A DNA stretch of 64,000 nucleotides, taken from assembly GCA_942490705.1 (NCBI GenBank), contig CALNXY010000012.1, positions 124,001-188,000 of the forward strand, given 5' to 3'. The notes under the pieces are model-generated. The model saw nothing but the letters and a program-made list of their open reading frames with translations, did no database searches and was not told the origin of the DNA. Below, piece after piece: positions 27,831 through 36,169 of the stretch. A program made the translations under genes and the position numbers. Position 1 is the stretch's first letter; the number at the start of each line of letters is the position of its first letter. The DNA is from JAGRCP01 sp942490705 (GTDB lineage Bacteria; Chloroflexota; Anaerolineae; Caldilineales; Caldilineaceae).

Positions 27831-28253
27831 GTTGTTCTCCTTGCTGTTCTACCAAACTTTGTCGTTATGACGTTGCACTCATTGGCTGGTGACGCCGGCA
27901 AAAAGCGAAAGACCTAACGCTCACATCGAAGGATTGGGAAACTGAATACGATGAATTACTCGAGTGAGCAAGCGCAGATTTTGCGGATAAGAAACGGCAT
28001 CCTTTGTCTGCCTTGTTCCCTTTGAACGTCATTTTAGATGGCCTTTCATCTGAAATGCATCGTTTGTTCTGCACGCATGTCCGGCAACTGGCAGCATTCG
28101 TGGGAGCTATAATTGCGTCACGAAGGGCACTTAGCGCACAGCACATGTCGAAATATCTCACATTGCCTTGCTTCTTACGCACATTATGTTGTGTTAAAGG
28201 TAGTATCGCTCAACATAAAGATGGCGTCAAATCGACTTTAGGAGCTTAGATTT
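27831..28253. other. Divergent intergenic region
   Basis: Between the beta-helix gene (minus) and the FucNAc operon (plus). The one longer frame here (minus, 27865-28182) is Cys/Ser-rich with no ribosome binding site and no recognisable product. It probably carries promoters for both flanking units; TAGTAT near 28200 is a weak -10 candidate. Confidence 0.4.
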
Positions 28254-29291
28254 ATGTTTTCCGACAAGGTTCTCTTGATCACCGGCGGCACAGGAACATT
28301 TGGTAATGCCGTGCTGCGGCGCTTTTTAGACACCAATATTCGCGAGATTCGCGTCTTCAGCCGCGATGAAAAGAAGCAGCACGATATGCGGTTGGCCTAT
28401 AACAATCGCAAACTCAAATTCTATATTGGCGATGTGCGCCGGCCCGAGAGCCTGCTAGACGCCATGACCGGCGTCGACTATGTTTTTCACGCCGCGGCCT
28501 TGAAGCAGGTGCCGTCGTGTGAGTTCTACCCGATGGAAGCGTTGTTGACCAACTCTGTCGGTACGGAAAACGTCATGAATGCTGCGGTGGCGGCAGGCGT
28601 TGAGCGGATGGTTGTGCTGAGTACGGACAAAGCTGCCTATCCTGTCAACGCCATGGGCATCTCGAAGGCAATGATGGAGAAACTGGCAATTGCCAAGTCC
28701 CGCATCGCCGTCGAACGCGGCACGACGATTTCTGTGACGCGTTATGGCAATGTAATGGCCTCGCGCGGGTCGGTCATTCCGCTCTTTATCGATCAGATTG
28801 CCAGCGGCGGTCCGTTGACGGTTACCGATCCCGACATGACGCGCTTCATGATGAGCATTGAGGATGCAGTGGAACTGGTTCTCTATGCCTTCGAACATGG
28901 CGAACCCGGCGATCTCTTTGTACAGAAAGCGCCGGCCGCCACCATCGGCGACTTGGCGCAAGCGCTCAAGCAGGTCTTTTTGGTCGACAATCCAATCGAG
29001 ATTATCGGCACCCGTCATGGGGAAAAGCAGTATGAGACGCTGCTGACACGGGAAGAGATGATTCGCGCGCAGGATTTGGGCGACTACTTCTGCATCCCGG
29101 CAGATAACCGCAACCTGAATTATGACGCCTATTACACCAAAGGCTTTGAGCCCCTTTCGCAACAGGAAGATTACAATTCGCATAACACTCCTCGCCTAGA
29201 TGTCGATGGCATGGCCAAACTGCTGCAGGAACTCCCCTTCATCCAGGAAGCTCTGACCAGCGTGACAACGCCGGAGCGAGCAGCCGCATGA
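28254..29291 (+). CDS. fnlA: UDP-N-acetylglucosamine 4,6-dehydratase/5-epimerase (FnlA/CapE/WbjB type)
   Basis: 345 residues; ATG 28254 has AGGAG 9 bases upstream. The first enzyme of UDP-N-acetyl-L-fucosamine synthesis: dehydrates and C5-epimerises UDP-GlcNAc using NADP. Seen: LLITGGTGTFGNAVLRRFL, VFSRDEKKQHDMR, HAAALKQVPSCEFYPMEALLTNSVGTENV, STDKAAYPVNAMGISKAMMEKL and YGNVMASRGSVIPLF. The Met-x3-Lys in place of Tyr-x3-Lys is typical of inverting 4,6-dehydratases of this group. Its stop overlaps the next start (ATGA), so the two are translationally coupled. Confidence 0.93.
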   Translation: MFSDKVLLITGGTGTFGNAVLRRFLDTNIREIRVFSRDEKKQHDMRLAYNNRKLKFYIGDVRRPESLLDAMTGVDYVFHAAALKQVPSCEFYPMEALLTNSVGTENVMNAAVAAGVERMVVLSTDKAAYPVNAMGISKAMMEKLAIAKSRIAVERGTTISVTRYGNVMASRGSVIPLFIDQIASGGPLTVTDPDMTRFMMSIEDAVELVLYAFEHGEPGDLFVQKAPAATIGDLAQALKQVFLVDNPIEIIGTRHGEKQYETLLTREEMIRAQDLGDYFCIPADNRNLNYDAYYTKGFEPLSQQEDYNSHNTPRLDVDGMAKLLQELPFIQEALTSVTTPERAAA

Positions 29292-30415
29292 ACGTATTGA
29301 TCACAGGGGCTGGTGGCTTTATCGGCCGCAACTTGATTGCCGCTTTGGAACAAGACTCCGCTATCAACATTCTCACTTTCGAAAAAGAGGATGATCTGCC
29401 TGTTTTGGATGAATATCTGACCCAGGCGGACGTTATCTTTCATCTGGCCGGCGTCAATCGGCCGCCTACCGAGGACGAATTCTGGCGTGGTAACGCAGAG
29501 CTGACGGACTATCTGTGTGATCGCCTGCTGGCGGAGGAGCGTAACACGCCTCTGCTGCTCTCGTCTTCGACCCAGGCAGAACTCGACAACGCCTACGGGC
29601 GCAGCAAGCGCCAGGCCGAGGAAACGGTTGCCCGCTATGGTGCAGCCAGCAACGCCCCCGTTTACATCTATCGCTTGACAAACGTCTTTGGCAAGTGGTC
29701 GCGCCCAAACTATAATTCGGCGGTTGCGACCTTCTGTTACAACATTGCCCATGACAAGCCCATCACCATCTCCGACCCCAACCGGGTGCTGGATCTGATT
29801 CACATTGATGACGTCGTCCGTCATTTTGTGGGTGATCTTATCGGCGAAGATCAGAAGGAAGCTGCGACATCGCAGTTCCGTACGGTTTCGCCGGTACATC
29901 AAGTAACGCTGGGCGGGTTGGCCGACTTGCTCTACAGCTTTCGGCAGATGCGGGAAAGCCTGCAAATACCTGACTTGAGCGATCCTTTTTCCCATAAACT
30001 CTACAGCACGTACCTGAGTTATCTGGATCAGGATATGTTTGCCTATGACCTGATGCAGCGCTGTGATCAGCGGGGTTGCTTGGCGGAGTTTGTTAAGTCG
30101 GCGCCTTTTGGTCAGATCTTCGTTTCGCGTACAGTACCGGGTATTACGCGCGGCAATCACTATCATCACGCGAAGACCGAAAAGTTCCTAGTCGTTGAAG
30201 GCCAAGCCGTGGTGCGCTTCCGCCATATTCAATCGGATGAGGTGATTGAATATCCTGTACGTGGCGAAGATTTTCGCGTCGTGGATATCCCGCCCGGCTA
30301 TACCCACTCCATCGAAAACGTGGGCGACGGCGTGCTCGTTACGCTCTTCTGGGCGAGCGAAATTTTTGACCCTGATCGCATGGATACCTACTTCGTCCCG
30401 GTCTTAGCAGACTGA
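29288..30415 (+). CDS. fnlB: UDP-2-acetamido-2,6-dideoxy-hexulose reductase with cupin domain (FnlB/CapF/WbjC type)
   Basis: 375 residues. The N-terminal SDR (VLITGAGGFIGRNLIAAL; VIFHLAGVNRP; YGRSKRQAEE) is followed by a C-terminal cupin (GQIFVSRTVPGITRGNHYHHAKTEKFLVVEGQAVV, with the His cluster that binds metal). This two-domain build is diagnostic of CapF/FnlB. It performs the second step, C3 epimerisation and 4-keto reduction to UDP-N-acetyl-L-talosamine. It starts inside the stop codon of the preceding gene and is followed by the C2 epimerase 108 bases on. Confidence 0.93.
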   Translation: MNVLITGAGGFIGRNLIAALEQDSAINILTFEKEDDLPVLDEYLTQADVIFHLAGVNRPPTEDEFWRGNAELTDYLCDRLLAEERNTPLLLSSSTQAELDNAYGRSKRQAEETVARYGAASNAPVYIYRLTNVFGKWSRPNYNSAVATFCYNIAHDKPITISDPNRVLDLIHIDDVVRHFVGDLIGEDQKEAATSQFRTVSPVHQVTLGGLADLLYSFRQMRESLQIPDLSDPFSHKLYSTYLSYLDQDMFAYDLMQRCDQRGCLAEFVKSAPFGQIFVSRTVPGITRGNHYHHAKTEKFLVVEGQAVVRFRHIQSDEVIEYPVRGEDFRVVDIPPGYTHSIENVGDGVLVTLFWASEIFDPDRMDTYFVPVLAD

Positions 30416-30523
30416 GCCCGTTTCAGCAATACTTGGGAATCACTACGTGAATTTCGCGGGCTAGCTTCTCTCATTCATCCTGCCCGACGACTCACGTCCA
30501 CCTGTCCCCAGGAGTCATTTTAT

Positions 30524-30889
30524 ATGAAAGTAGCAACAATCGTCGGTACGCGCCCCGAAATTATCCGACTATCGCGCGTGATGACAGCGCTTGATCGGTA
30601 CGCCGAGCATCTGATTATTCACACCGGCCAGAACTATGACTATGAATTAAACCAAGTCTTTTTTGATGACCTGGAAATTCGGAAGCCCGATTATTTTCTA
30701 GACGCCGCCGGCACAACCGCGGCCGAGACGATCGGTCTCGTCATCGCCCGCTCGGATGCGGTGCTGCGCGAGACCGACACCGGACGCTGTGCTGATTTTG
30801 GGCGATACCAACAGCTGTCTGGCCGCGATCGCCGCCAAACGCCTCAAGATTCCCGTTTTTCACATGGAGGCCGGCAATCGCTGTTTTGA
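30524..30889 (+). CDS. fnlC: UDP-HexNAc 2-epimerase (FnlC/CapG/WbjD type), N-terminal frame of a frameshifted gene
   Basis: ATG 30524 has AGGAG 9 bases upstream. KVATIVGTRPEIIRLSRVM, IHTGQNYDYELNQVFFDDLEI and TIGLVIARSDAVLRE are the start of a WecB-family epimerase. In this operon it should be the C2 epimerase giving UDP-N-acetyl-L-fucosamine. At about 30775 one extra base changes the frame: DTGRCADFG here, against DAVLILGDTNS in the next frame. The full enzyme would be 30524-31649, about 375 residues, the expected family length. Confidence 0.88.
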   Translation: MKVATIVGTRPEIIRLSRVMTALDRYAEHLIIHTGQNYDYELNQVFFDDLEIRKPDYFLDAAGTTAAETIGLVIARSDAVLRETDTGRCADFGRYQQLSGRDRRQTPQDSRFSHGGRQSLF

Positions 30890-31649
30890 TCAGCGCGTGC
30901 CGGAGGAGATCAACCGGCGCATTGTCGACCACATCAGCGATATCAATCTGCCCTATTCAACCATCTCGCGTGACTATTTGCTGCGCGAAGGCTTGCCCCC
31001 GGATCGCGTCATTAAGACCGGCAGCCCGATGTACGAAGTATTGCATCACTATCGTGACAAGATTGACGCATCTGATGCACTGGCGCGTATGGGCCTCGAG
31101 CAGGGGCGCTACTTTGTTATCAGCGCACATCGGGAAGAGAATGTTGACTCACCTCAGCAGTTTGCTCGTCTCATTGACGTTCTGACACGGTTGGCCGAAC
31201 GCGTCGGTGAGCGCATCATTGTGTCCACCCATCCGCGTACGCGCAAGCGAATTGAGGCGGAGGGTGTCACGCTGCCGGCACTGGTTGAACTGATGAAGCC
31301 GTTTGGCTTCTGCGACTACGTGAATTTGCAGCAAAATGCTCGTGCGGTCTTGTCAGACAGCGGTACCATTACGGAAGAATCTTCGATTCTCAACTTCCCG
31401 GCGCTCAACATTCGCCAGGCTCACGAGCGGCCCGAGGGTATGGAAGAAGCAGCTGTGATGATGGTTGGCTTGGATTGGTCGCAGATTGAAGACGGGCTAA
31501 ACATTCTGGCTGCCCAAACCCGAGGCGACGAACGTCTGTTGCGCCTGGTCGCCGACTACAGCATGCCCAACGTGTCTGAAAAGGTGGTACGCATCATTCT
31601 CAGCTATACCGACTATGTCAATCGGACGGTGTGGCACAAGTATGTGTAG
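30756..31649 (+). CDS. fnlC: Main part of the UDP-HexNAc 2-epimerase in the shifted frame
   Basis: Carries most catalytic landmarks of the WecB family: PDAVLILGDTNS, PVFHMEAGNRCFDQRVPEEINRR, DHISDINLPYS, ISAHREENVDSP, DSGTITEESSILNFPALNIR and RPEGMEE. By itself it lacks the nucleotide-sugar loop GTRPE, which is on the upstream frame. The overlap 30756-30889 with the first frame is only the region of ambiguity around the indel. Confidence 0.88.
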   Translation: MRCCARPTPDAVLILGDTNSCLAAIAAKRLKIPVFHMEAGNRCFDQRVPEEINRRIVDHISDINLPYSTISRDYLLREGLPPDRVIKTGSPMYEVLHHYRDKIDASDALARMGLEQGRYFVISAHREENVDSPQQFARLIDVLTRLAERVGERIIVSTHPRTRKRIEAEGVTLPALVELMKPFGFCDYVNLQQNARAVLSDSGTITEESSILNFPALNIRQAHERPEGMEEAAVMMVGLDWSQIEDGLNILAAQTRGDERLLRLVADYSMPNVSEKVVRIILSYTDYVNRTVWHKYV

Positions 31650-31655
31650 GTGCTC

Positions 31656-32986
31656 ATGACCCACGAAAAATTTGTTGCTACGCCAACTGCAACGGACACG
31701 TCTCCTACGCAGCATCGATCGATTGGTGCAGATGCGGTATCTTCAGTTGCTACGGATACACGCTTCTGGATCGTTTCAGAGCTGTACTATCCTGAGACTG
31801 CCGCAACCGGCTATATTCTTACGAAGCTAGCTGAAGGCGTTGCCAAGAACCAATCCAACGTCAAGGTGCTGTGCGGGCAGCCTACCTACCGCGATCGCGG
31901 CGTACGGGCGCCTGATCACGAGGTGCACAATGGCGTAGAGATTTTCCGCGCACCCTCGACGACGCTCAACAAAGACATTCTGCCGTTGCGCCTCATCAAC
32001 TTGGTAACGATCACATTTTCACTCTTCTTCGCTACGCTGCGGAGGCTGCGCCACAATGATCGGGTGCTGGTCGTCACCAATCCGCCTACCTTGCCGTTTC
32101 TGGTGGCAATGGCGTGTAAGCTGCGCGGCGCGCATTGCATGCTCCTCATTCATGATGCCTACCCCGAGGTCTTGGTCGCCACCGGCAAACTGCCGGCCGA
32201 CGGACTGGCCACACGCTGGCTCGGCTGGCTGAACAAGCAGCTCTACAACAGCATGGACACAATTATCGCCATCGGGCGTGACATGCAGGAATTGGCCATT
32301 GCAAAACTGGATGACCGCCCTGATCGCGTCAAAGTGGTGACCAACTGGGCTGATCTTGACTTGATCCGGCCCCAGCCACGTGCGGGCAATTCATTTCTGA
32401 ATGAGTTGAATCTGGAGGATAAATTCGTGCTCCAGTATGCCGGCAACATGGGCCAACCCAATGACATTGAAGCGATCGTTGAAGCAGCCGTGCTCCTGAT
32501 AGAGGAGCCACAGATCCATTTTGTCTTCTTGGGCGGCGGGGCGAAGAAGAACTGGATCGAGCAAATGATGAAGGTGCATGGGTTGACCAATGTCTCTCTG
32601 GTTCCTACACGGCCGCGTAGCGATCAACCAAATTTTCTCAACGGATGCGACGTAGCCGTCATCTCGCTGATTGACGGCATGAAGGGTGTTTCCGTCCCCA
32701 GTCGCACGTACAACACGCTGGCTTCCGGCAAGCCGATCATGGCCATCGCCGAGCCCGGTTCTGAACTGGCACTGGTGGTAGACGAAGAAGATGCGGGGTG
32801 GGTCGTGTCCCCAAACCAGCCCGCGCAGCTGGCCGCAACGATTTTGGCTGCCGCACAGGATCCAGCCGCTGCTTTGCAAAAGGGCGCCAACGCCCGCGCC
32901 GCGGCCGAACGTGCCGCTACTCATTTGATTACGTTCTGGAAGAATTGGTGATGAGGCTGCGGATGCTGTGGCAACGCGATATGTGA
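31656..32986 (+). CDS. GT4 glycosyltransferase, WbuB-like (putative FucNAc transferase), frameshifted near the end
   Basis: A cytoplasmic, membrane-associated GT-B enzyme. ATG 31656 or GTG 31650, directly after the epimerase stop. Motifs: WIVSELYYPETAATGYILTKLAEG, VLVVTNPPTLPFLVAMACKLRGA, LLIHDAYPEVLVATGKL, VVTNWADLDLIRP, LQYAGNMGQPNDIEAIVEAA, SRTYNTLASGKPIMAIAEPGSELA. These match the group that follows fnlABC in enterobacterial O-antigen clusters, so it is a candidate L-FucNAc transferase (inference from family and position). The open frame stops at 32951 as THLITFWKNW, but the next frame reads RYSFDYVLEELV, the normal family end. A one-base loss near 32915 is likely and the true stop is 32984-32986. 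Confidence 0.88.
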
Positions 32987-33086
32987 GGTGGACAGATGAA
33001 TAAAAGGGCGAATAATGAAGACCAATCCCCCGGCAAAACTTGAACGCATTGTTTCTCTCCAGATCGCTATTCAAGGTCAAAAGTAG

Positions 33087-33569
33087 GTGCCAAAGCTGCC
33101 CAGTACCAGAGTCTCCCGGCGCTTCCTCCACTATGTCGTGCTGAAGTTATGCTTCTGGCTGAAGCTCGTGCGCATTCCAGTTCTTCCTCAATCGCTGGAC
33201 ATCGAACCGGTCAACTACTGCAATTTTCGCTGTCCCCACTGCCAAGTTACCCATTGGGACAAACCGCATAAACGCTTGACGGAGGCGGAATTCCAGCAGG
33301 TAGTTGCCCAAGTTCCGTCCCTGACTGACATCAAATTACAGGGTATGGGCGAACCACTCCTGAACCGGGAATTTCTGCCTATGCTCGAGGCGGGCCTCGC
33401 ACGCGGCCTCCGCATGCAGTTCACGACCAATGGCTCGGTGATGAACGAAAAAATCCGCCCGCACTCGAGGCAGCCGTCTGACGCAAGAATCACGTTTAGC
33501 ATTGATGGGGCAACGCCAGGAGACCTTTCGGTCAATTCGTGTTGGTGGCGACTTAGCGACGATTGCTGA
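33087..33569 (+). CDS. Radical SAM protein, N-terminal frame of a frameshifted gene
   Basis: From GTG 33087. The 4Fe-4S motif is CNFRCPHC (Cys45, 49, 52), preceded by LDIEPVNY and followed by DIKLQGMGEPLLNREF and MQFTTNGSVMNEK, typical of SPASM-type radical SAM enzymes. After NEKIRP the frame slips twice (expected ALEAAV then DARITFSIDGAT), and at 33519 one extra G moves the remainder to another frame. With the next entry it forms a protein of about 340 residues. Substrate unknown; placed after the FucNAc operon, it may modify a sugar or a surface peptide, which is inference. Confidence 0.82.
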   Translation: MPKLPSTRVSRRFLHYVVLKLCFWLKLVRIPVLPQSLDIEPVNYCNFRCPHCQVTHWDKPHKRLTEAEFQQVVAQVPSLTDIKLQGMGEPLLNREFLPMLEAGLARGLRMQFTTNGSVMNEKIRPHSRQPSDARITFSIDGATPGDLSVNSCWWRLSDDC

Positions 33570-34110
33570 CAACATTGCCGCGTTGGCCGCCGAACGGAAA
33601 GCTCCCGGCATGCCCCATTTGGCAGTCTGGACGGTTGTTACACAAGATAATATGGCGGAGTTAGCCGATATTGTGCGCCTGGTCGCTGGCCTAGGCGTCG
33701 ATGAGATGACAATCCAACCCTTGCTGAGTAGTTGGGGAAAGGCTGAATTGGAAGCACTGAACGGAAGCAAACGCGTTGCCCTGGACTCGACGACGCTGCA
33801 GTCAAAATTGATCGAGGCGCAAACGGTTGCTGAACAAGTCGGTCTCTCGCTTTCAATCTACCGAATGACACGACTTAGCCGTCAGAACAAGTGCTCATGG
33901 CCATGGCAGAGCGCCTACATCGATAGTGCCGGCAATGTTGTGCCATGCTGTATTCTTGCGGATTCGGATACTGTTACGATGGGCAACGCCCTCTCAACAC
34001 CATTCTCGGAAATCTGGAATGGTCCCGCCTATCGCGATCTTCGAAAGCGTATACGTAGCCATGATTTACCAGATTACTGCAAAGGCTGCTATCAAGATCC
34101 TGTGCCGTAA
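33520..34110 (+). CDS. C-terminal SPASM part of the radical SAM protein in the shifted frame
   Basis: Continues ETFRSIRVGGDLATIADNIAAL, then a SPASM-like cysteine cluster (CSWPWQSAYIDSAGNVVPCCILAD...LPDYCKGCY) that would hold an auxiliary iron-sulfur cluster. The MGNALSTPFSEIWNGPAYRDLR stretch is standard for this family. It cannot act without the first half. Confidence 0.82.
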   Translation, partial: ETFRSIRVGGDLATIADNIAALAAERKAPGMPHLAVWTVVTQDNMAELADIVRLVAGLGVDEMTIQPLLSSWGKAELEALNGSKRVALDSTTLQSKLIEAQTVAEQVGLSLSIYRMTRLSRQNKCSWPWQSAYIDSAGNVVPCCILADSDTVTMGNALSTPFSEIWNGPAYRDLRKRIRSHDLPDYCKGCYQDPVP

Positions 34111-34153
34111 TCGTGCTACCCTCTGCATGTTCCGCAGCGCACAAAGAGCACTA

Positions 34154-34618
34154 CTATCGCAATAGCCAGCGGTCAATAAGCTGGCGCCACCAAGGCGCCG
34201 CTGCGTGCGAAAACGGGCTTTCGATGGCGCCAATATCTGGTCCCGCCCCTTCATAGGCGTAGGCAATTTGGTCACCCGCCTGCCAACTCATTGCTTGATC
34301 GAGCGTCAGCAGATCGGCCGCATAGTCGACATCCGTTACGCTCGCCTGCGAATTCTCTCCGATCTGGATTGCATCGCCCGGTTGCAGACCGAAGCCATTG
34401 GAAAAATAACGGGCATCCGCTACGCGCAGTTGGGTGGTGCGGGATCCATCTTCTATCGCCTCGGTGAGCGCAACGCCAGCGTCGACCGCATTGGAATTCT
34501 CGGTTGGCGTCAGATTTCCCTGTGCCGCATCTTCAAAACCGGGTGGCGCAAAGATGCCGGCCAAATCTTGGTCACTGCCAGCTTGCCAAGCCGCCAGCGA
34601 ATCAAAACCGCCGATCTC
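34154..34618 (-). CDS. C-terminal frame of the second beta-helix protein
   Basis: Joins the frame of the next entry at about 34618, where one base is missing after TATCC (YWYP then EIGGFDSLAAWQ). It contains the shared module LRVADARYFSNGFGLQPGDAIQIG..VTDVDYAADLLTLDQAMSWQ..YAYEGAGPDIGAIE and ends APWWRQLIDRWLLR. No LPIV-type tail. Confidence 0.78.
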   Translation of the reverse strand, partial: EIGGFDSLAAWQAGSDQDLAGIFAPPGFEDAAQGNLTPTENSNAVDAGVALTEAIEDGSRTTQLRVADARYFSNGFGLQPGDAIQIGENSQASVTDVDYAADLLTLDQAMSWQAGDQIAYAYEGAGPDIGAIESPFSHAAAPWWRQLIDRWLLR

Positions 34619-35880
34619 GGATACCAATACTGCTGCTGGGCAGTGGTTGAGTAGTATAGATTTCCATCCAGCACCAGACCGTCACCAGGCGTCTGTTCGC
34701 GGTAGATGTCGTGAAAGTTGGCCAGATCCTCGTTGTCATGAACGAATATGTTGTTTTTCCACACCGTATCGCGACCACACATGAAGAGATTTGTGCGATA
34801 AGCTTGGTCGACGATCACCGTGTTGTGCAGTGCAACGTTCCCTTCGGCATAGGCAAAACATTCCTCACCATTTTGCCAAGTTTCATAGCCCATGGCCAGC
34901 CCGAATGAGCTGGCGTCGTCTACCAGGAGCTGATTGCGGCGCACAATAATGTTGCGCGTGGGTTCCAGATAGGCGCCCTCTTGCCAGGCAGTCCATTCCG
35001 TATTCAAATAGATCCCTGATGCGTGTCGAACGATGTTTTCTTCGATGATGACCGGACCGAGGGCGCCGTCTAAATAGATGCCAACGGGCGTGCCGCCTCC
35101 CTCGGGAGGCTTGAGCGTGTCGATGAGGTTGCCCTTGATCAGGATGTTGTGCGGTTGACCATAGTCGTGATAGCGATCGTCTTCTGCTGCTTGGACATAG
35201 AGGCGACCTATGAGATCGATGCCAATGTAGCTGCCGTCAAAGATTTGATTGTCAATGATCTGTGAGTCCGTCACATTGCCAATAAAGGTGATGTTCTCAT
35301 TGTAGGCCGTTGGCTTGCCGGAAATCACGTCGCGCAAAACGTTGTCGCGCACGGTGACTTGACTGACTTCAACGTTTGGATTGGTCGTGCCGGCGACAAT
35401 CACGTGTAAGGAAAGCCCGCAGACATCCCAGCTGACATTATTGGTGAAAAGATTATCGGCTACGGTAATGTCGGTCATGTCCGCTTCTCTGGCCCGTACC
35501 TGGATGCCGCCACAGGCCCAGCCATCAAAGTGCAAGTCTTGAATGACCCAATGACTCTGGTCAATGATCGTGAGGACATCTTGTTGGTCATTGGTGAGCA
35601 CTGCAGGGTTAGTCGGATCGTGGCTGCGTAGCGTGAGGGGCGCGCCGGCCACACCCGATTGGTTGACACGTACGGCTTCCGTGTAGAGGCCTGGCATCAG
35701 GGCAACCGTATCACCTGGCGCTAGGTCAGGATGGTCAACGGCAAACTGAATGGTACGCCAGGGTTGCTGCAGGGTGCCGGAGTTGGTATCATCCCCAGCG
35801 GGAGAAACGAAATAGGTTGTGGCTGCATTCGGTTGCAGGAACAGCACCAGCAGATGGGCTAGCAGCAGTTGAATGATCAT
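34619..35880 (-). CDS. Secreted right-handed beta-helix protein (main frame)
   Basis: ATG 35880. The signal peptide is about residues 1-20 (IIQLLLAHLLVLFLQPNA), then ATTYFVSPAGDDTNSGT, WRTIQFAVDHPDLAPGDTVALMPGLYTEAV. Many beta-helix rungs follow (WVIQDLHFDGWACGGIQV, DITVADNLFTNNV, VTVRDNVLRDV, SQIIDNQIFDG, NILIKGNLIDTL, PVIIEENIVRHA, NIIVRRNQLLVDD). Pectate-lyase-like fold; catalytic residues cannot be assigned, so it could be a lyase, a hydrolase or only a binding scaffold. It is paralogous to the 25654-27830 protein, but this one has a signal peptide. An outer-surface role in trimming or binding the locus polysaccharide is inferred. The unshifted frame runs on to 34510 as nonsense. Confidence 0.82.
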
Positions 35881-36169
35881 TGGGGCAAATCTTATTCCTT
35901 AGTAGTTCGCGCCAGAAATGGCTTGACTCTTCCGACAAGAAGACAAGACGAACAGCGTTTTTGTTCCATCATCTTGTCATTTGAATATGTTGTTGGCATT
36001 CACAGAGCGTGCATCCCCCTTGGATTGGAACAGTGTGCGCCGTTCCGCACAGATGGCTAGAAGGATTTGCGGCCGATGGTACGATAGAATAGAGCGCAGC
36101 AACTGTTATTCTGGGCTGCGCCTCGTGCGAATGCACTCTGATTAAAGAAACTGTTTGGACAGCACCACC

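Noticed and set aside
27865..28182. 105-residue minus-strand frame in the spacer before fnlA
   Set aside because: Unusual Cys/Ser-rich composition, no ribosome binding site and no recognisable domain.
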